A DNA stretch of 64,000 bases from Methanolobus chelungpuianus (GCF_024500045.1 NZ_JTEO01000002.1:496001-560000), one strand, 5' to 3'. Numbered from the stretch's first letter, positions 1-9,773 are shown. A program made the numbers and translations. Notes: a model not told the origin generated them from the letters alone.

Positions 1-121
1 GTATGAGGGGGTAGCCCACCTTGATGGCGTCCACATGCCCGGCCACCACCTGGGATATCCTGAGGGCTTCAGCGCTGTCCAGTACGTCCAGTGCGAGTAT
101 GAGTCGTGTATCTTTTTCCAT
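1..121 (-). CDS. pyrF: Orotidine 5'-phosphate decarboxylase, N-terminal fragment
   Basis: This is the first 40 codons of a gene that runs off the left edge of the window. The translation contains LILALDVLDSAEALRI followed by GHVDAIKVGYPLI, which matches the first beta strand (conserved Asp of the LALD motif) and the VKVG strand of OMP decarboxylases, the last enzyme of UMP synthesis. A good ribosome binding site (AAGGAG) lies 7 bases before the ATG at 121. The catalytic DxKxxD motif would lie outside the window. It follows the deoxyhypusine synthase gene by 28 bases on the same strand, so the two may be cotranscribed. The identification rests on a short fragment. Confidence 0.8.
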   Translation of the reverse strand, partial: MEKDTRLILALDVLDSAEALRISQVVAGHVDAIKVGYPLI

Positions 122-149
122 GTGAATCTCCTTTTCCGAACCTGCAGGC

Positions 150-1112
150 TTAGTCCTGTCCCTGTTCCTTTGCCAGCCTTGTCCTTGCAGCCGCAACCAG
201 TATTGGCAGGGTTATCGTGGCATCGGAGTGTACTGTGACCGAACGTGCAGTCTCGCTTACCTTGCCCCACGAACGCGCTTCGTCGAGGGTGGCTCCGCTC
301 AGGCCGCCGGTCTCCGGCGTGTCCATGGTCAGCTGGATGGCATATTCGAACTCCTGGTGGGTGATGAGCATGGACTGGAAGATGTAGTTCTTGGGAACGC
401 CGCCGCCAATGAGCAGTGCGCCGGGTCTCTTAGCCTCGTAGCACAGGTCGATTATCTCCCTCATATCCTCGAAGGCGTCGACCTTCAGGGGATTCTTCTG
501 CTTGTAGAGCCAGGCCTGCAGCCCGATCATGGAATCCTGGATGGCCGGGCAGAACACGGGCACGTTCATGTCCGCCGCAGTTCTGAGAATGGAGTCCTTG
601 TCATCAATATGGTTGCCTATATGGGTCATCATCTGCCTGATGGAAATAGGTTCGCTGCCCATGTCGGCGAAGATTGCCTGCATCCTTTCCTCAAAATCCA
701 CAAAGTATGGCTCGGGAAGGTAAACGTCATATATCCTGTTGATCTCCTCGTGCTTGAGCTCTATATCGTCGCATTGGGCGCATCCCTTATAGTGGTGAAG
801 CCCCATGGATTCCACGATCTCATGCACCATGTTGGCTCCTGTGGTCACAAGCACGTCTATGTAGCCGTCCCTGATAAGGTCAGCCACGATGCCTCTCATG
901 CCCGCCGGTACCATGGCTCCTGCAAGCCCGAAGAAGCTCGTGGAACCCCCGGCCAGCATCTCGTGGTATATGTCCACAGCGTCAGCCAGCTTTCCTGCAC
1001 CGAAGGCGCATCCGCACATTGCCTGGACAAGCGAGTCAACATCCATGCCCTCTGTGATCCTTGCCTGCTTTATCGGGTTCTGGAGTTTTTCCTCAGGTGA
1101 ATGATGTTCCAT
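150..1112 (-). CDS. dys: Deoxyhypusine synthase
   Basis: The enzyme transfers the butylamine group of spermidine, with NAD, to one lysine of translation factor aIF5A, the first step of hypusine formation. The 320-residue protein has the family landmarks: GGSTSFFGLAGAMVPAG near residue 55, VLVTTGANMVHE near 86, GGGVPKNY in the NAD site, and WGKV near residue 284, whose lysine corresponds to the enzyme-intermediate lysine. Length is normal for archaeal homologues. The promoter is probably the AT-rich TATTTAATA (minus strand) near 1210. A large open frame on the opposite strand is a shadow of this gene. pyrF follows it. Confidence 0.95.
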   Translation of the reverse strand: MEHHSPEEKLQNPIKQARITEGMDVDSLVQAMCGCAFGAGKLADAVDIYHEMLAGGSTSFFGLAGAMVPAGMRGIVADLIRDGYIDVLVTTGANMVHEIVESMGLHHYKGCAQCDDIELKHEEINRIYDVYLPEPYFVDFEERMQAIFADMGSEPISIRQMMTHIGNHIDDKDSILRTAADMNVPVFCPAIQDSMIGLQAWLYKQKNPLKVDAFEDMREIIDLCYEAKRPGALLIGGGVPKNYIFQSMLITHQEFEYAIQLTMDTPETGGLSGATLDEARSWGKVSETARSVTVHSDATITLPILVAAARTRLAKEQGQD

Positions 1113-1284
1113 TTGTTATCATCTCTGTTTTGTTGGTTCTACGGCAAGCTCCTTCATTAAAGTTTCTTCTTCAAATGCAGGTCAATACTGCTTCCCGGAA
1201 AAAAGAGTATTAAATACCGGCTTGAATTATTTTTCCTGGATGACTGCACAATTTAAATAATACATAAACCGCATATAAACTGCA

Positions 1285-1695
1285 ATGAGTTCCATTCTTT
1301 CCAGAATAGTCCCGAAGCAAAGGAAGATGTCCACCCAGCTTGGCGGCCTGCTTATCATAGTGGGTGAGACCATGTTCCTGTTCTCGATACTTAACTTCCT
1401 TATGATAACAAGGCTGCAGTACTATAGTTCAGGGGATAATTTCTTCAGGCTGCTGTTTCCCAACTACCTGCTGTTCCTGTTCGGCCTGTCTGCAGTGGCA
1501 TTCATCGGCATGTGGCTTACCTATGTCTATATTTTCCCGAGCAAGCAGAAGTTCTCCCAGGAGCAGGCCATTAAGGATGACCGCAGTCCTATGTATAATA
1601 CTCTACTGGAAATGCAGAAGGATCTCCGCGAGATGAGGTCCACGGTGGAATCGCTCTCAGAAAGAGTGGACATGATGGCTGAAGAAAGAAAATAG
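1285..1695 (+). CDS. Small membrane protein with C-terminal coiled coil, unknown function
   Basis: I do not recognise this 136-residue protein. It has two probable membrane helices, around residues 20-42 and 60-83, then a charged tail (about 100-135) rich in Glu, Lys, Leu and Met that looks like a coiled coil. A TATA-like TTTAAATA near 1250 lies about 30 bases before the ATG, so the message may be leaderless or nearly so. Only 12 bases separate it from the metallophosphoesterase gene, which in turn overlaps the helicase gene. The three genes therefore look like one operon and the protein may serve the same process. The open frame, spacing and plausible topology support a real gene. Confidence 0.7.
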   Translation: MSSILSRIVPKQRKMSTQLGGLLIIVGETMFLFSILNFLMITRLQYYSSGDNFFRLLFPNYLLFLFGLSAVAFIGMWLTYVYIFPSKQKFSQEQAIKDDRSPMYNTLLEMQKDLREMRSTVESLSERVDMMAEERK

Positions 1696-1707
1696 TTTCC
1701 TGTTCAA

Positions 1708-2553
1708 ATGACAATAGAATTCGAACCTCTCATAGACGAGCCTGCACTTCTTGTAAAGAGCGCCACCACTTCACTGGTGGTTGCAGACATACATCTTGGT
1801 ATCGAATGGGACCTTTACAGGAGCGGTATATCAATACCCAGCCGCATGAAATACGGGCTTGAACGCATCATTGGCTATATAAAAAGCAGATCTCCTGACA
1901 GGGTCATCCTGCTGGGAGACCTGAAACACAATGTGCCGCAGATCTCGTGGCAGGAGAGGGATGAGATCCCTTATTTCCTGGAGTCCCTTGCGGAACATGC
2001 CCGGATAGACATCTTTCCCGGCAACCATGACGGAGGTATCGAGCATCTGGTTCCCAGGAGGCCTGATATCACAATACATCCGGTGCGCGGCTCAGTTATC
2101 GAGGGAGTTGCTTACTTCCATGGGCATACCTGGCCGGACCCATCCCTGCTTAGCGCGCAGTATATAGTGACAGCCCACAATCATCCTACTATCAGGTTCA
2201 CAGACAGCCTTGGCTATTCCGTGACGGAGCAGAGCTGGATCAGGACAAGACTTAATATGGATGTACTGGGGGAGCATTTCAGGGATAAAGGGATGCAGGA
2301 GCGCAAGGTAAAAGACAGTCCCGAGCTCATAATTGTCCCTTCTTTCAACGAGCTGTGCGGTGGAGTTGCCTTTAACGAGTCTCTCCATGATGACCTGCTT
2401 GGCCCCATGTTCTCATCTGGGGCAGTGGACATTGACAATGCACAGGTCTATCTGCTTGACGGGACATGTCTTGGGGCACTGAAGAACATCCGCAGGCTGG
2501 AGGAAAGCAGGCCCGGCGCCGGAAAACGCAAAAGGAAGGTATCGAGGAAATGA
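1708..2553 (+). CDS. Calcineurin-like metallophosphoesterase, PdeM/COG1407 type
   Basis: This 281-residue protein has all the metal-binding motifs of the calcineurin-like superfamily: D27-x-H29, G70-D71-x-x-H74, G105-N106-H107-D108, and two late histidine motifs (H138-G-H140 and H157-N-H159). It best resembles the compact COG1407 phosphoesterases, which are often found next to Lhr-type helicases or DNA ligases and are thought to clean nucleic acid ends; that role is by analogy. The C-terminus is a basic tail ([10 protein letters not shown]). Its stop codon overlaps the start of the helicase gene (ATGA), so the two are translationally coupled. Confidence 0.88.
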   Translation: MTIEFEPLIDEPALLVKSATTSLVVADIHLGIEWDLYRSGISIPSRMKYGLERIIGYIKSRSPDRVILLGDLKHNVPQISWQERDEIPYFLESLAEHARIDIFPGNHDGGIEHLVPRRPDITIHPVRGSVIEGVAYFHGHTWPDPSLLSAQYIVTAHNHPTIRFTDSLGYSVTEQSWIRTRLNMDVLGEHFRDKGMQERKVKDSPELIIVPSFNELCGGVAFNESLHDDLLGPMFSSGAVDIDNAQVYLLDGTCLGALKNIRRLEESRPGAGKRKRKVSRK

Positions 2554-5381
2554 GCTTCGGGAACATCTTTGATTCATTGCACCCGCGGATACAGGAGGCT
2601 CTCCGGAAGCAGGGCTTCGTGGCTCCCACGGAACCCCAGGAGAAGGTCTTGCCGTTCATTATGAAAGGAGAGCATACTTTCCTGGTGGCTCCCACCGGCT
2701 CCGGAAAGACCGAATCCGCCATGCTTCCCATATTCAACGCCATCCTTTCCAAGAGTGAGGAACAGAGGGCCGGCATCTCGGCACTCTATATAACACCTCT
2801 CAGAGCGCTTAATCGTGACATGCTCTCACGCATGAACTGGTGGGGTGCCGAGCTTGGTATCGACGTGCAGGTACGGCACGGGGATACTTCCCAGTATGAA
2901 CGGCAGAAGCAGTCACGTAAGCCCCCGGATTTCCTGATAACAACTCCCGAAACCCTTCAGGCCATGTTCACCGGCTCCCGCCTGCGCAAGAATCTGGGAT
3001 CGGTGACCCACGTGGTGGTGGATGAGATTCACGAGATGGCATCCTCCAAGCGAGGCACCCAGCTTGCCGTGGGCCTTGAGAGGCTTGTGGAGATAGCAGG
3101 CGAGTTCCAGAGGATAGGACTTTCGGCAACAGTGGGTAATCCGGATGAGGTGGCAAAATTCCTGGCAGGTACGGACCGCAGTGTCACTGTCGTATCCGTG
3201 TCGATGCTCAAGCTGCTGGAATTCAATGTGGTGAGCCCCTCTGTTACAGACGAGGACCTGGATATAGGCGGCAGGGTCGGCTCAGAGGCGGAGTTCGCTT
3301 CGCAGCTCAGATGCATACGTGATATTGTCGATAAGAACATATCCACGCTGGTCTTTGTGAACACAAGGCAGAGTGCAGAGGCTTTGGCTGCCGGTTTTAA
3401 GATGCTCGGCCTGCCCATCGGGGTGCACCACGGCTCCCTGTCGGTGGATGCACGTATCGAGGCAGAGGAATCATTCAAAAGCGGCGACCTTAGGGGCCTT
3501 ATCTGCACCTCGTCAATGGAACTGGGGATAGATATCGGGAACGTGGACCATGTAGTGCAGTATGGCTCCCCGAGGCAGGTTTCCCGGTTGCTGCAGCGTG
3601 TAGGTCGCGCAGGTCACAGGATACATGAGGTTTCCAGGGGCACTATCCTGGCCATGGGCCCTGACGATGTGGCTGAGAGCATGGCTATCTGCAAGCTTGC
3701 GCTGGAAGGCAAGGTGGAGGCAGTGTCGCCACACATGAACTCCCTGGACGTACTGGCAAACCAGATATCCGGACTTGTTATTGATTTCGGGGATGTGGAT
3801 ATCGAAAAGGTGTTCGCCATTCTCCGGCGTGCATATCCTTTCAAGGACCTGAGCGAGAGCACTCTCAGAAAAGTGGTCTCACAGATAAACGACTATCGCA
3901 TGGTATGGAATGAGGAAGGCTCCGATGTCCTTTCTCGAAGGAAGAAGAGCTGGCAGTATTATTATGACAACCTGTCCATGATACCTGACGAGAAGAAATA
4001 CGAGATCTTTGATATCGTCACAGGGAGGCCGGTGGGCGTGCTTGATGAGGCATTTGTCATCAACTTTGTGTCACTCGGTGCTGTCTTTATTACCAAGGGG
4101 GACATGTGGCGGGTCATTGAGATGAACAGTGAACGTGACCGGATAAAGGTGGAGCCGGTGCGCGGGATGGGTGAGATCCCGAGCTGGGTGGGCGAGGAGA
4201 TACCCGTGCCTTTTGAGGTTGCCGGGGAGGTAGGTTCCATCCGGGAGACCATCGCCGGGCAGGTTCTGGAGGGGCGCGGGGACAATGAGGTAGTTGCATC
4301 CCTGCGCAAGGCCTATCCTGTGGATGTCAATGGGGCTGAGTCACTGATCTCCCTTGTCAGGGAACATGCTGAGGGCGGTTTCCCTGTCCCTCATGCAGGT
4401 CTGCTGGTGATAGAGAATGACGGCGATGCTGTCCTGATCAATGCGTGCTTCGGACACAATACCAATGAGACCCTTGCAAAAGTACTCACATCCCTCCTGG
4501 CTGCAAGATACGGGAGCAGCGTGTCCCAGGAGATAGACCCTTACAGGATACGTTTACAGCTTCCCCGGAGGATACGGGCTAAAGAGATATCAGACCTTCT
4601 GGCTGAAATAAAGCCTGAGCACATCGAGCCTATCATAGAGATGACACTGAAGAACACTTCCCTGATGAAGTGGAAAATGGTGCATGTGGCAAGGAAGTTC
4701 GGGGCACTGGGCAAGGATATCGACTATGACAGGATAAGCATGAAGAAGCTGCTTGAGATATACAGGGATACTGCCATGTATGACGAGGTCATCCGGGAGA
4801 TATTCCATACCATGCTGGATATCACGCGTGCCTCGGAAGTGCTGGAAGGCGTATCCTCCGGCAGGATCGCAGTTTTGGTAAGTCCTTCGACACCGTTGGG
4901 CAGGGCCGGTTTTTCCATGAAGAGGGACCTTGTGGCGCCTGAGAAGGCTGACAGGTCTATCGTGATGGCACTCAAGGAGAGGATCATGAATGACAGGGTG
5001 ATCCTGTTCTGTGTTCATTGCAAAAAATGGACCTCCAGGAGGCAGGTGAAGAACGTCCCTGACTCTCTCGTATGCCCGGTGTGCGATTCCAGGATGATCG
5101 CATCGCTCAAACCCTGGGAGGAGGAAGAGATAAAGCTTGTGCAGAAGCAGCAAAAGACAGGTTCGGAGGAAGAACTCAAACGTATAAGGAAGGTTTACAG
5201 GAATGCCAATATTGTGATGACCCATGGCAAGCAGGCCGTGATAGCCCTTGCCAGCAGGGGTGTCGGTCCTGAGATGGCAACAAGGGTGATACAAAAGATG
5301 AGGCAGGATGAGGAAGCTTTCTACCGGGATATACTTGTGGCTGAGAGGAACTATGCCAAGAACAAGAGATTCTGGGGTTGA
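2550..5381 (+). CDS. lhr: Lhr-type ATP-dependent helicase (superfamily 2)
   Basis: The 943-residue protein is a large helicase-related protein of DNA repair. Helicase motifs are clear: Walker A PTGSGKT (K53), DEIH at 158-161, a GLSAT motif [13 protein letters not shown] motif IV, and SMELGIDIG followed by QRVGRAGH (motifs V and VI). A winged-helix and Lhr-core region follows. The C-terminus has a four-cysteine zinc-type motif (C821, C824, C842, C845), as in the archaeal aLhr2 group. An open frame extends upstream to 2466, but the chosen ATG overlaps the phosphoesterase stop and is where homology begins ([10 protein letters not shown]). The neighbouring phosphoesterase suggests coupled processing of nucleic acid ends. 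Confidence 0.93.
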   Translation: MSFGNIFDSLHPRIQEALRKQGFVAPTEPQEKVLPFIMKGEHTFLVAPTGSGKTESAMLPIFNAILSKSEEQRAGISALYITPLRALNRDMLSRMNWWGAELGIDVQVRHGDTSQYERQKQSRKPPDFLITTPETLQAMFTGSRLRKNLGSVTHVVVDEIHEMASSKRGTQLAVGLERLVEIAGEFQRIGLSATVGNPDEVAKFLAGTDRSVTVVSVSMLKLLEFNVVSPSVTDEDLDIGGRVGSEAEFASQLRCIRDIVDKNISTLVFVNTRQSAEALAAGFKMLGLPIGVHHGSLSVDARIEAEESFKSGDLRGLICTSSMELGIDIGNVDHVVQYGSPRQVSRLLQRVGRAGHRIHEVSRGTILAMGPDDVAESMAICKLALEGKVEAVSPHMNSLDVLANQISGLVIDFGDVDIEKVFAILRRAYPFKDLSESTLRKVVSQINDYRMVWNEEGSDVLSRRKKSWQYYYDNLSMIPDEKKYEIFDIVTGRPVGVLDEAFVINFVSLGAVFITKGDMWRVIEMNSERDRIKVEPVRGMGEIPSWVGEEIPVPFEVAGEVGSIRETIAGQVLEGRGDNEVVASLRKAYPVDVNGAESLISLVREHAEGGFPVPHAGLLVIENDGDAVLINACFGHNTNETLAKVLTSLLAARYGSSVSQEIDPYRIRLQLPRRIRAKEISDLLAEIKPEHIEPIIEMTLKNTSLMKWKMVHVARKFGALGKDIDYDRISMKKLLEIYRDTAMYDEVIREIFHTMLDITRASEVLEGVSSGRIAVLVSPSTPLGRAGFSMKRDLVAPEKADRSIVMALKERIMNDRVILFCVHCKKWTSRRQVKNVPDSLVCPVCDSRMIASLKPWEEEEIKLVQKQQKTGSEEELKRIRKVYRNANIVMTHGKQAVIALASRGVGPEMATRVIQKMRQDEEAFYRDILVAERNYAKNKRFWG

Positions 5382-5559
5382 AAGATGCAATGATTATCAT
5401 CTATGTTTAAACAAGCGTTTCATATTTGGCTGGTATCTGATGGATTAAATGCCAATAGGCATAATCTTTTATAACATTATACGAATATTATTTTTCATAA
5501 GTGCCTGGCTTCTCACGATTTTTATTGATAACTAAGCAAAAGCGGCATAAATCCAATAG

Positions 5560-5568
5560 TTTTATATC
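5560..5568 (+). promoter_or_regulatory. Probable TATA box of mtaA
   Basis: TTTTATATC lies about 60 bases before the mtaA start, predicting a transcript start near 5590 and a leader of about 30 bases. The 180 bases further upstream are AT-rich, with no gene. This leader is far shorter than the one available to mtaCB. Confidence 0.5.
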
Positions 5569-5622
5569 TGATGTCACGCAAATCAAGATGACTAAAATCT
5601 ACTCAACAGAGAAGGTTTCATT

Positions 5623-6633
5623 ATGAACATGAAAGAAAGGTTTATCAAAGCATTAAAAGGTGAAGAAGTCGATAAAGTTCCGGTAGTATCTGTAACACAG
5701 ACCGCTATCGTTGAACTCATGGATAAGACCGGTGCTGCATGGCCAGAGGCACACACCGATGCGCAGAAGATGGCCGACCTTGCAATGGCAACATACACTG
5801 AGTGCGGTCTTGAGGGTGTAAGAGCTCCATACGACCTTACAGTTCTCGCAGAGGCAATGGGCTGTACAATCAACATGGGCACAAAGAACAGGCAGCCATC
5901 TGTCACAGACCACCCATATCCAAAGGGTCTTGAAGGCGCTGCAATGCCTGAGAACCTCCTTGCACAGGGCAGGATACCCGTAGTGCTTGAGGCCATGAAG
6001 ATCCTCCGGGAGAAGGCAGGAAACGATTTCCCTGTAATCGCCGGTATGGAAGGCCCAGTTACCCTCGCATCCGATCTTGCAAGTGTCAAGAAGTTCATGA
6101 AATGGTCTATCAAGGACCAGGAATCTTTCCAGCAGATGCTCGACTTTGCATGTGACGCATGCATCCAGTATGCAAACGCTCTTGTAGAGGCAGGCGCAGA
6201 TGTCATCAGTGTACCTGACCCGGTAGCATCCCCGGACCTGCTGGCCCCTGAGACATTTAACACAATCCTCAAGCCAGTACTGCAGAGATTCGCAGATGGT
6301 GTCAATGCACCAATGATTCTCCACATCTGTGGTGACGTTTCCCCTATTCTTGAAGGCATGGCAGACTGCCACTTCGAGTCAATCAGCATTGAAGAAAAGG
6401 TCAAGGATCTCAAGGGAGCAAAGGCAAAGGTTGCCGGCAAAGTAACGATCTGCGGTAACATTTCAAGCCCGTTCACCCTGCTTGCAGGTGACGAGGCAAA
6501 GGTCAAGGCTGACTCCAGGAAGGCTCTTGAAGACGGTATTGATGTACTTGCACCAGGCTGCGGAATTGCACCGGACACAAAGTGCTCCAACCTCAGGGCA
6601 ATGGTTGCAGCAAGGGATGAATACTTCGCATAA
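5623..6633 (+). CDS. mtaA: Methylcobamide:coenzyme M methyltransferase, methanol-specific
   Basis: MtaA transfers the methyl group from methylated MtaC corrinoid protein to coenzyme M, giving methyl-CoM for methanogenesis. The 336-residue protein belongs to the uroporphyrinogen decarboxylase fold. The zinc ligands are visible as H234-x-C236 (LHICGD) and C313 (PGCGIAP). The stretches SVTQTAIVELMDK and MGTKNRQPSV resemble the Methanosarcina MtaA I remember more than MtbA, and MtaB and MtaC are encoded next door. A purine-rich AGAAGG precedes the ATG. It is convergent with mtaB and has its own promoter and terminator. The codons are of the strongly expressed kind. Confidence 0.92.
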   Translation: MNMKERFIKALKGEEVDKVPVVSVTQTAIVELMDKTGAAWPEAHTDAQKMADLAMATYTECGLEGVRAPYDLTVLAEAMGCTINMGTKNRQPSVTDHPYPKGLEGAAMPENLLAQGRIPVVLEAMKILREKAGNDFPVIAGMEGPVTLASDLASVKKFMKWSIKDQESFQQMLDFACDACIQYANALVEAGADVISVPDPVASPDLLAPETFNTILKPVLQRFADGVNAPMILHICGDVSPILEGMADCHFESISIEEKVKDLKGAKAKVAGKVTICGNISSPFTLLAGDEAKVKADSRKALEDGIDVLAPGCGIAPDTKCSNLRAMVAARDEYFA

Positions 6634-6641
6634 ATTCTATC

Positions 6642-6684
6642 GGCATGCATAGTTCACTATGGCATGCCTTCCTTTCTTTTTTAT
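6642..6684 (+). terminator. Probable terminator of mtaA
   Basis: An inverted repeat (GGCATGC with GCATGCC, extended inside by ATAG/CTAT around a TTCA loop and one bulged G) begins 9 bases after the mtaA stop. It is followed by a T-rich run at about 6669-6684. Archaeal termination relies mainly on the T-run; the hairpin strengthens the call. Confidence 0.65.
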
Positions 6685-7012
6685 ATGCCTTCTTACATGA
6701 TTCTGCCTAGCTGCTTACTTCGGTCCTGAAGGTTCAAATTAGATCTGCTCAGTTTAGCATAGCATTTGCCAGATTTAATATTGGGATTTGAGATAGAAAC
6801 TGGCTTAAACACTGCACTAGCAGCAGTTACTGTTATGCAGTTCAGTTTTATACTGGTGCGCGCAGATGGCATCATTTCTGCTGCCGGGGTCTAAAGGTCC
6901 TGATTAAGAAGTTAATGGAAATCTATTCTCAATATTATGTAACCACCCGCAACTGGGAGCATGACTCTCTGGAAAGTGGATTACAGTTGTAGGAATAGGT
7001 TATTCGAAAGAC
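6685..7012. other. Gene-free stretch between convergent mtaA and mtaB
   Basis: About 330 bases lie between the two terminators. Translation of both strands gives only short frames without recognisable motifs. No tRNA fold, palindromic operator or repeat stood out. It may be the remains of a lost gene, but nothing supports naming one. Confidence 0.5.
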
Positions 7013-7056
7013 TTAATAAAAAAGAGAAAAGGAACAAGTTCTGAACTCAGAACTTG
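7013..7056 (-). terminator. Probable terminator of mtaB
   Basis: A perfect inverted repeat, CAAGTTCTGA-AC-TCAGAACTTG (7035-7056), lies 15 bases beyond the mtaB stop. On the minus strand it is followed by a T-rich tract (the A-rich plus-strand run at 7013-7034). This is one of the clearest terminators in the window, as expected for a strongly transcribed operon. Confidence 0.75.
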
Positions 7057-7070
7057 CCTTATTTTTGAGT

Positions 7071-8459
7071 TTACCACTTGTAGTTGGTTTCTGGCCTGAA
7101 GACCTTGACCTCTGCCTTGTACTTGGCGAGGCTGTCGCTCATGAAGGTGTCCTTCTCGTTGGTCAGTGCGTCGACAGATGCCTTTGCGTCTGCAAGTGCA
7201 TTCTGCTCGAAGCGGGACATGATGAGCTTGCCTTCCTTCTTGGATGCTTCGAGGATCTTGATTGTCTCGACGACTGCGTTCTTTGAACGGAGGTACAGGT
7301 CGTTTCCGTCCTTGACAATTGCCTGGCCTACCTTGAATGCGTTGTCGTATGCAAGGATGTAGCCCTGTGGGTCTCTGTACTTGTCAGAGAGAGCCATCAT
7401 GTCACGGAGCACCTTTGCGTTTCCGGTCTGGATTGCAGTGTTCATGAGGGCTGCGTCCATGTTCAGGGTCTGGGACCAGCACTGTACGCTTGTACCACCG
7501 AATTCACCGTGGTATTCTACGGACTCGTTGGACCACAGGTCACAAACCTGCATCGTCAGGTTACCCATGACATCTGCGTGTGCGCAGGTTGCGGACTTTC
7601 CTTCCTGGGCGATCGGGCATCCGGTGATGGCCTTGACTATGGTGTTCTCATAGCCGCAGTCCTTTCCTGGGCCCTGTGCGCCTGCTTCATATCCTACCAG
7701 TGTCCTTGAACCAGCAATTACTCTTGCAAGGATTGCGAGTGTGTGTGCGAGGTTCTTGTCAAGGAGACCACCGGCGATGAACATTGCAGTGTTTGCCTGG
7801 GCACAGTCTGTGTCACCGGCTGCAATTCTGCCTTTCTTGTCTGCGATCTTCTTGATGTCGGTCCAGATCATTTCCATGTCCATTCCGCCGAGGCAGCCGA
7901 TGGCATAGATCATACCTGGTACATCGTTCCTGAGAACTGCGTAGTCGAGGATTTCCTTACCACCCATTGTCTCGATGGACAGGAAGTCTGCGCCGCCTTC
8001 TGCTACTGCTTCGAAGGACTCCATGAGTTTGTCGTACTTGTCGCCGATCAGTGCGAGCAGGTCACGGTCCTCACGGATGTCACCGGGGGTGTGCCTGAGA
8101 CCGCACTTTATGCCGTACTCTTCGTGGTATTCTTCGAGGATTGTCTTCTGGACGTGAGCGATCTCGCCTCCCCAGGAGGGGTTGTTGGTCATCTGCTCGA
8201 CGTGTTCTGTCTCGAGTGAGACTGCTGGGAAACCGATCTGTACGGCCCTTGCCATAATGTCGGTTGTCAGCTTGCGGTATTCAGAAACGAGTTTCTCCTT
8301 GGAGACACCGGCCTCTGGCCTTGGTGCATAGTTAACTTCTGCTGTAACGTATCCAGCACCGACCTGTAATCCGAGTTCGGCTTTTACCGGGTGGACAGCA
8401 GTTCCGAAAATCATATCGTCAGCATTCTTGTATGCCATTGAAGTGTATCTTTTGACCAT
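7071..8459 (-). CDS. mtaB: Methanol:corrinoid methyltransferase
   Basis: MtaB is the zinc enzyme that activates methanol and methylates the Co(I) corrinoid of MtaC. The 462-residue protein keeps the three zinc ligands known from Methanosarcina barkeri, each shifted by one position: E163 (FLSIETMGG), C219 (GDTDCAQ) and C268 (GKDCGYEN). An open frame begins at a GTG nine bases earlier, but the ATG at 8459 sits 6 to 7 bases after a good AGAGGTGA ribosome binding site and is the likely start. It follows mtaC by 12 bases, and the two are surely one transcript. Confidence 0.96.
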   Translation of the reverse strand: MVKRYTSMAYKNADDMIFGTAVHPVKAELGLQVGAGYVTAEVNYAPRPEAGVSKEKLVSEYRKLTTDIMARAVQIGFPAVSLETEHVEQMTNNPSWGGEIAHVQKTILEEYHEEYGIKCGLRHTPGDIREDRDLLALIGDKYDKLMESFEAVAEGGADFLSIETMGGKEILDYAVLRNDVPGMIYAIGCLGGMDMEMIWTDIKKIADKKGRIAAGDTDCAQANTAMFIAGGLLDKNLAHTLAILARVIAGSRTLVGYEAGAQGPGKDCGYENTIVKAITGCPIAQEGKSATCAHADVMGNLTMQVCDLWSNESVEYHGEFGGTSVQCWSQTLNMDAALMNTAIQTGNAKVLRDMMALSDKYRDPQGYILAYDNAFKVGQAIVKDGNDLYLRSKNAVVETIKILEASKKEGKLIMSRFEQNALADAKASVDALTNEKDTFMSDSLAKYKAEVKVFRPETNYKW

Positions 8460-8471
8460 TTGCTTCACCTC

Positions 8472-9233
8472 TTAGTGCTTGTGGAACATGTCCTTCAGCT
8501 GTGCAAGGCCCTTGCCTGCCAGTATTGCGTTTGCCATCTTTGGTGCGTCTGCTGCTTCCTCGCCATATATACCGAGCTGGTATGATGCGACGAAGTCCTG
8601 GTTGACTGCTCCGCCACCGCACTGGAATGGTATCTTGATGCCTGCTTCGAGGAGTCTGTCGTTGATTTCCTTGAATGCATACATGGTGGTTGTCATGAGT
8701 GCTGTACCGGTGAGCATCATTGGGCTCTCCTTCTTTACAGCTGCAATGACTTCATCTACTGGGACATCACGGCCGAGGTCTACAACTTCGTATCCGGCAG
8801 ATCTGAGAAGAGCTGCTACGATTGTCTTTCCGATGTCGTGGACGTCACCCTCTGCCACGTGGCATACTACTTTGCCCTTTGGCTTTGGTGCTGAGCCTGC
8901 GGATTCCTTACAGAACTCGATACCTTCGAGCATTGCATCTGCAGACATCATGACGTTTGGCAGGAAGACTACACCCTGGTCATATAAGTCAGTTACAATC
9001 TTCATTCCTGGCATGAGTACGTCGTCAATGAGCTTTATGGGGTTTGCTCCCTTCTCGATTGCCTTCTCGAGGCCCTCGATAACGTCGTCCTCTTCACCCT
9101 CAAAGATTGCCTTTGCAATTGATTTTGCAGGCTCGTCTTTCGGGAACATCTCAGCTGCCATCTGATCAGGTGTCTGTGCTTTCTCCTTCTGCACATTGTA
9201 CCTGACTAAAATTTTGGTTGGGTCTATATCCAT
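8472..9233 (-). CDS. mtaC: Methanol-specific corrinoid protein
   Basis: MtaC is the small corrinoid carrier that shuttles methyl groups between MtaB and MtaA. The 253-residue protein has an N-terminal helical cap domain (about 30-115) and a C-terminal Rossmann-like cobalamin-binding domain with D130-x-H132-x-x-G135 (EGDVHDIGK); H132 is the lower axial cobalt ligand. TGTALMTTT and QCGGGAVN belong to the nucleotide-tail pocket. A strong AAGGAGG site precedes the ATG by 8 bases. It is the first gene of mtaCB, with a large gene-free region upstream that probably holds a long leader and control sites. Confidence 0.96.
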   Translation of the reverse strand: MDIDPTKILVRYNVQKEKAQTPDQMAAEMFPKDEPAKSIAKAIFEGEEDDVIEGLEKAIEKGANPIKLIDDVLMPGMKIVTDLYDQGVVFLPNVMMSADAMLEGIEFCKESAGSAPKPKGKVVCHVAEGDVHDIGKTIVAALLRSAGYEVVDLGRDVPVDEVIAAVKKESPMMLTGTALMTTTMYAFKEINDRLLEAGIKIPFQCGGGAVNQDFVASYQLGIYGEEAADAPKMANAILAGKGLAQLKDMFHKH

Positions 9234-9437
9234 CTATTCTACCTCCTTAGTATCTAGATTGATTTTTCCTGCCACCCTATCGTTCAAAAACCTCACGATC
9301 AAAGCAGCAGATGGATTTCAGCCGATCTCAGGCACCTTTTATTGCATAAGGATCTCCACAATCCTTGTACAATCATTATACGCCTTTGACCAACTTCATC
9401 TTTCCACATAATCACCTAATCAAAGTTGGTATATAAA
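9234..9437 (-). promoter_or_regulatory. Probable mtaCB promoter and leader
   Basis: On the minus strand a TATA-like TTTATATA lies at 9430-9437, predicting a start near 9408 and an untranslated leader of about 175 bases. The leader contains a small hairpin (AAGGAT at 9348-9353 with ATCCTT at 9361-9366). CCAACTT (9390-9396) and AAGTTGG (9423-9429) form an inverted repeat across the predicted start, so it could be an operator rather than an RNA structure. A second TATA candidate near 9690-9705 would give a leader of over 400 bases. Methanosarcina mtaCB operons are known to have long leaders. Confidence 0.45.
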
Positions 9438-9756
9438 CCTAGCGGTTTTAGTTATTTATAAAACAGTTTTAATAATACTATCTGCTACATTTTGATGAAG
9501 TTCCGTCTGATAACAGTTTTTTTGACAAAATCAGGCTTAATAACTCATTATATTTTAAGAGTCATACTCCATTCTCCAAAATTAAATTATGGAGTATATG
9601 GTTTTGAGGAATAGACTTAAATACATCTATTTTTCAACACAATGTTCCTTGCTTTATGTAAAATTTAGTTGATTTAGTGTGGTCTACTTTGTTTATTTAT
9701 ATTTACAGAGCATTGTCTTTTTTCATTGGTACTTCAAAAAATTCGAATCAAAAAAC

Positions 9757-9773
9757 TGTTAACGCGGTTAACA
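9757..9773. promoter_or_regulatory. Perfect dyad, candidate operator
   Basis: TGTTAAC-GCG-GTTAACA is a perfect 7+3+7 palindrome about 525 bases before mtaC. Its size and symmetry suit a dimeric DNA-binding protein. Methanosarcina mtaCB operons are controlled by Msr regulators acting upstream, but I cannot show that this site is theirs. No second copy was noticed in the window. Confidence 0.4.

Noticed and set aside
228-1100. 290-codon frame antisense to deoxyhypusine synthase
   Set aside because: The minus-strand gene has all family motifs. The plus-strand translation is low in structure and has no ribosome binding site.
2466-2549. Upstream extension of the Lhr helicase frame
   Set aside because: The 28 extra codons overlap the phosphoesterase gene. 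The ATGA overlap at 2550 is the normal coupled start and matches where helicase similarity begins.
5592-6650. Open frame of 352 codons antisense to mtaA
   Set aside because: It is longer than mtaA itself, but MtaA is certain from its zinc ligands and family motifs. The antisense frame has no recognisable motif; it arises from the codon bias of a strongly expressed gene.
6685-7012. tRNA-like stretch GGTTCAAATT near 6731-6740
   Set aside because: It resembles a T-loop, but no flanking T stem, anticodon stem or acceptor stem can be drawn.
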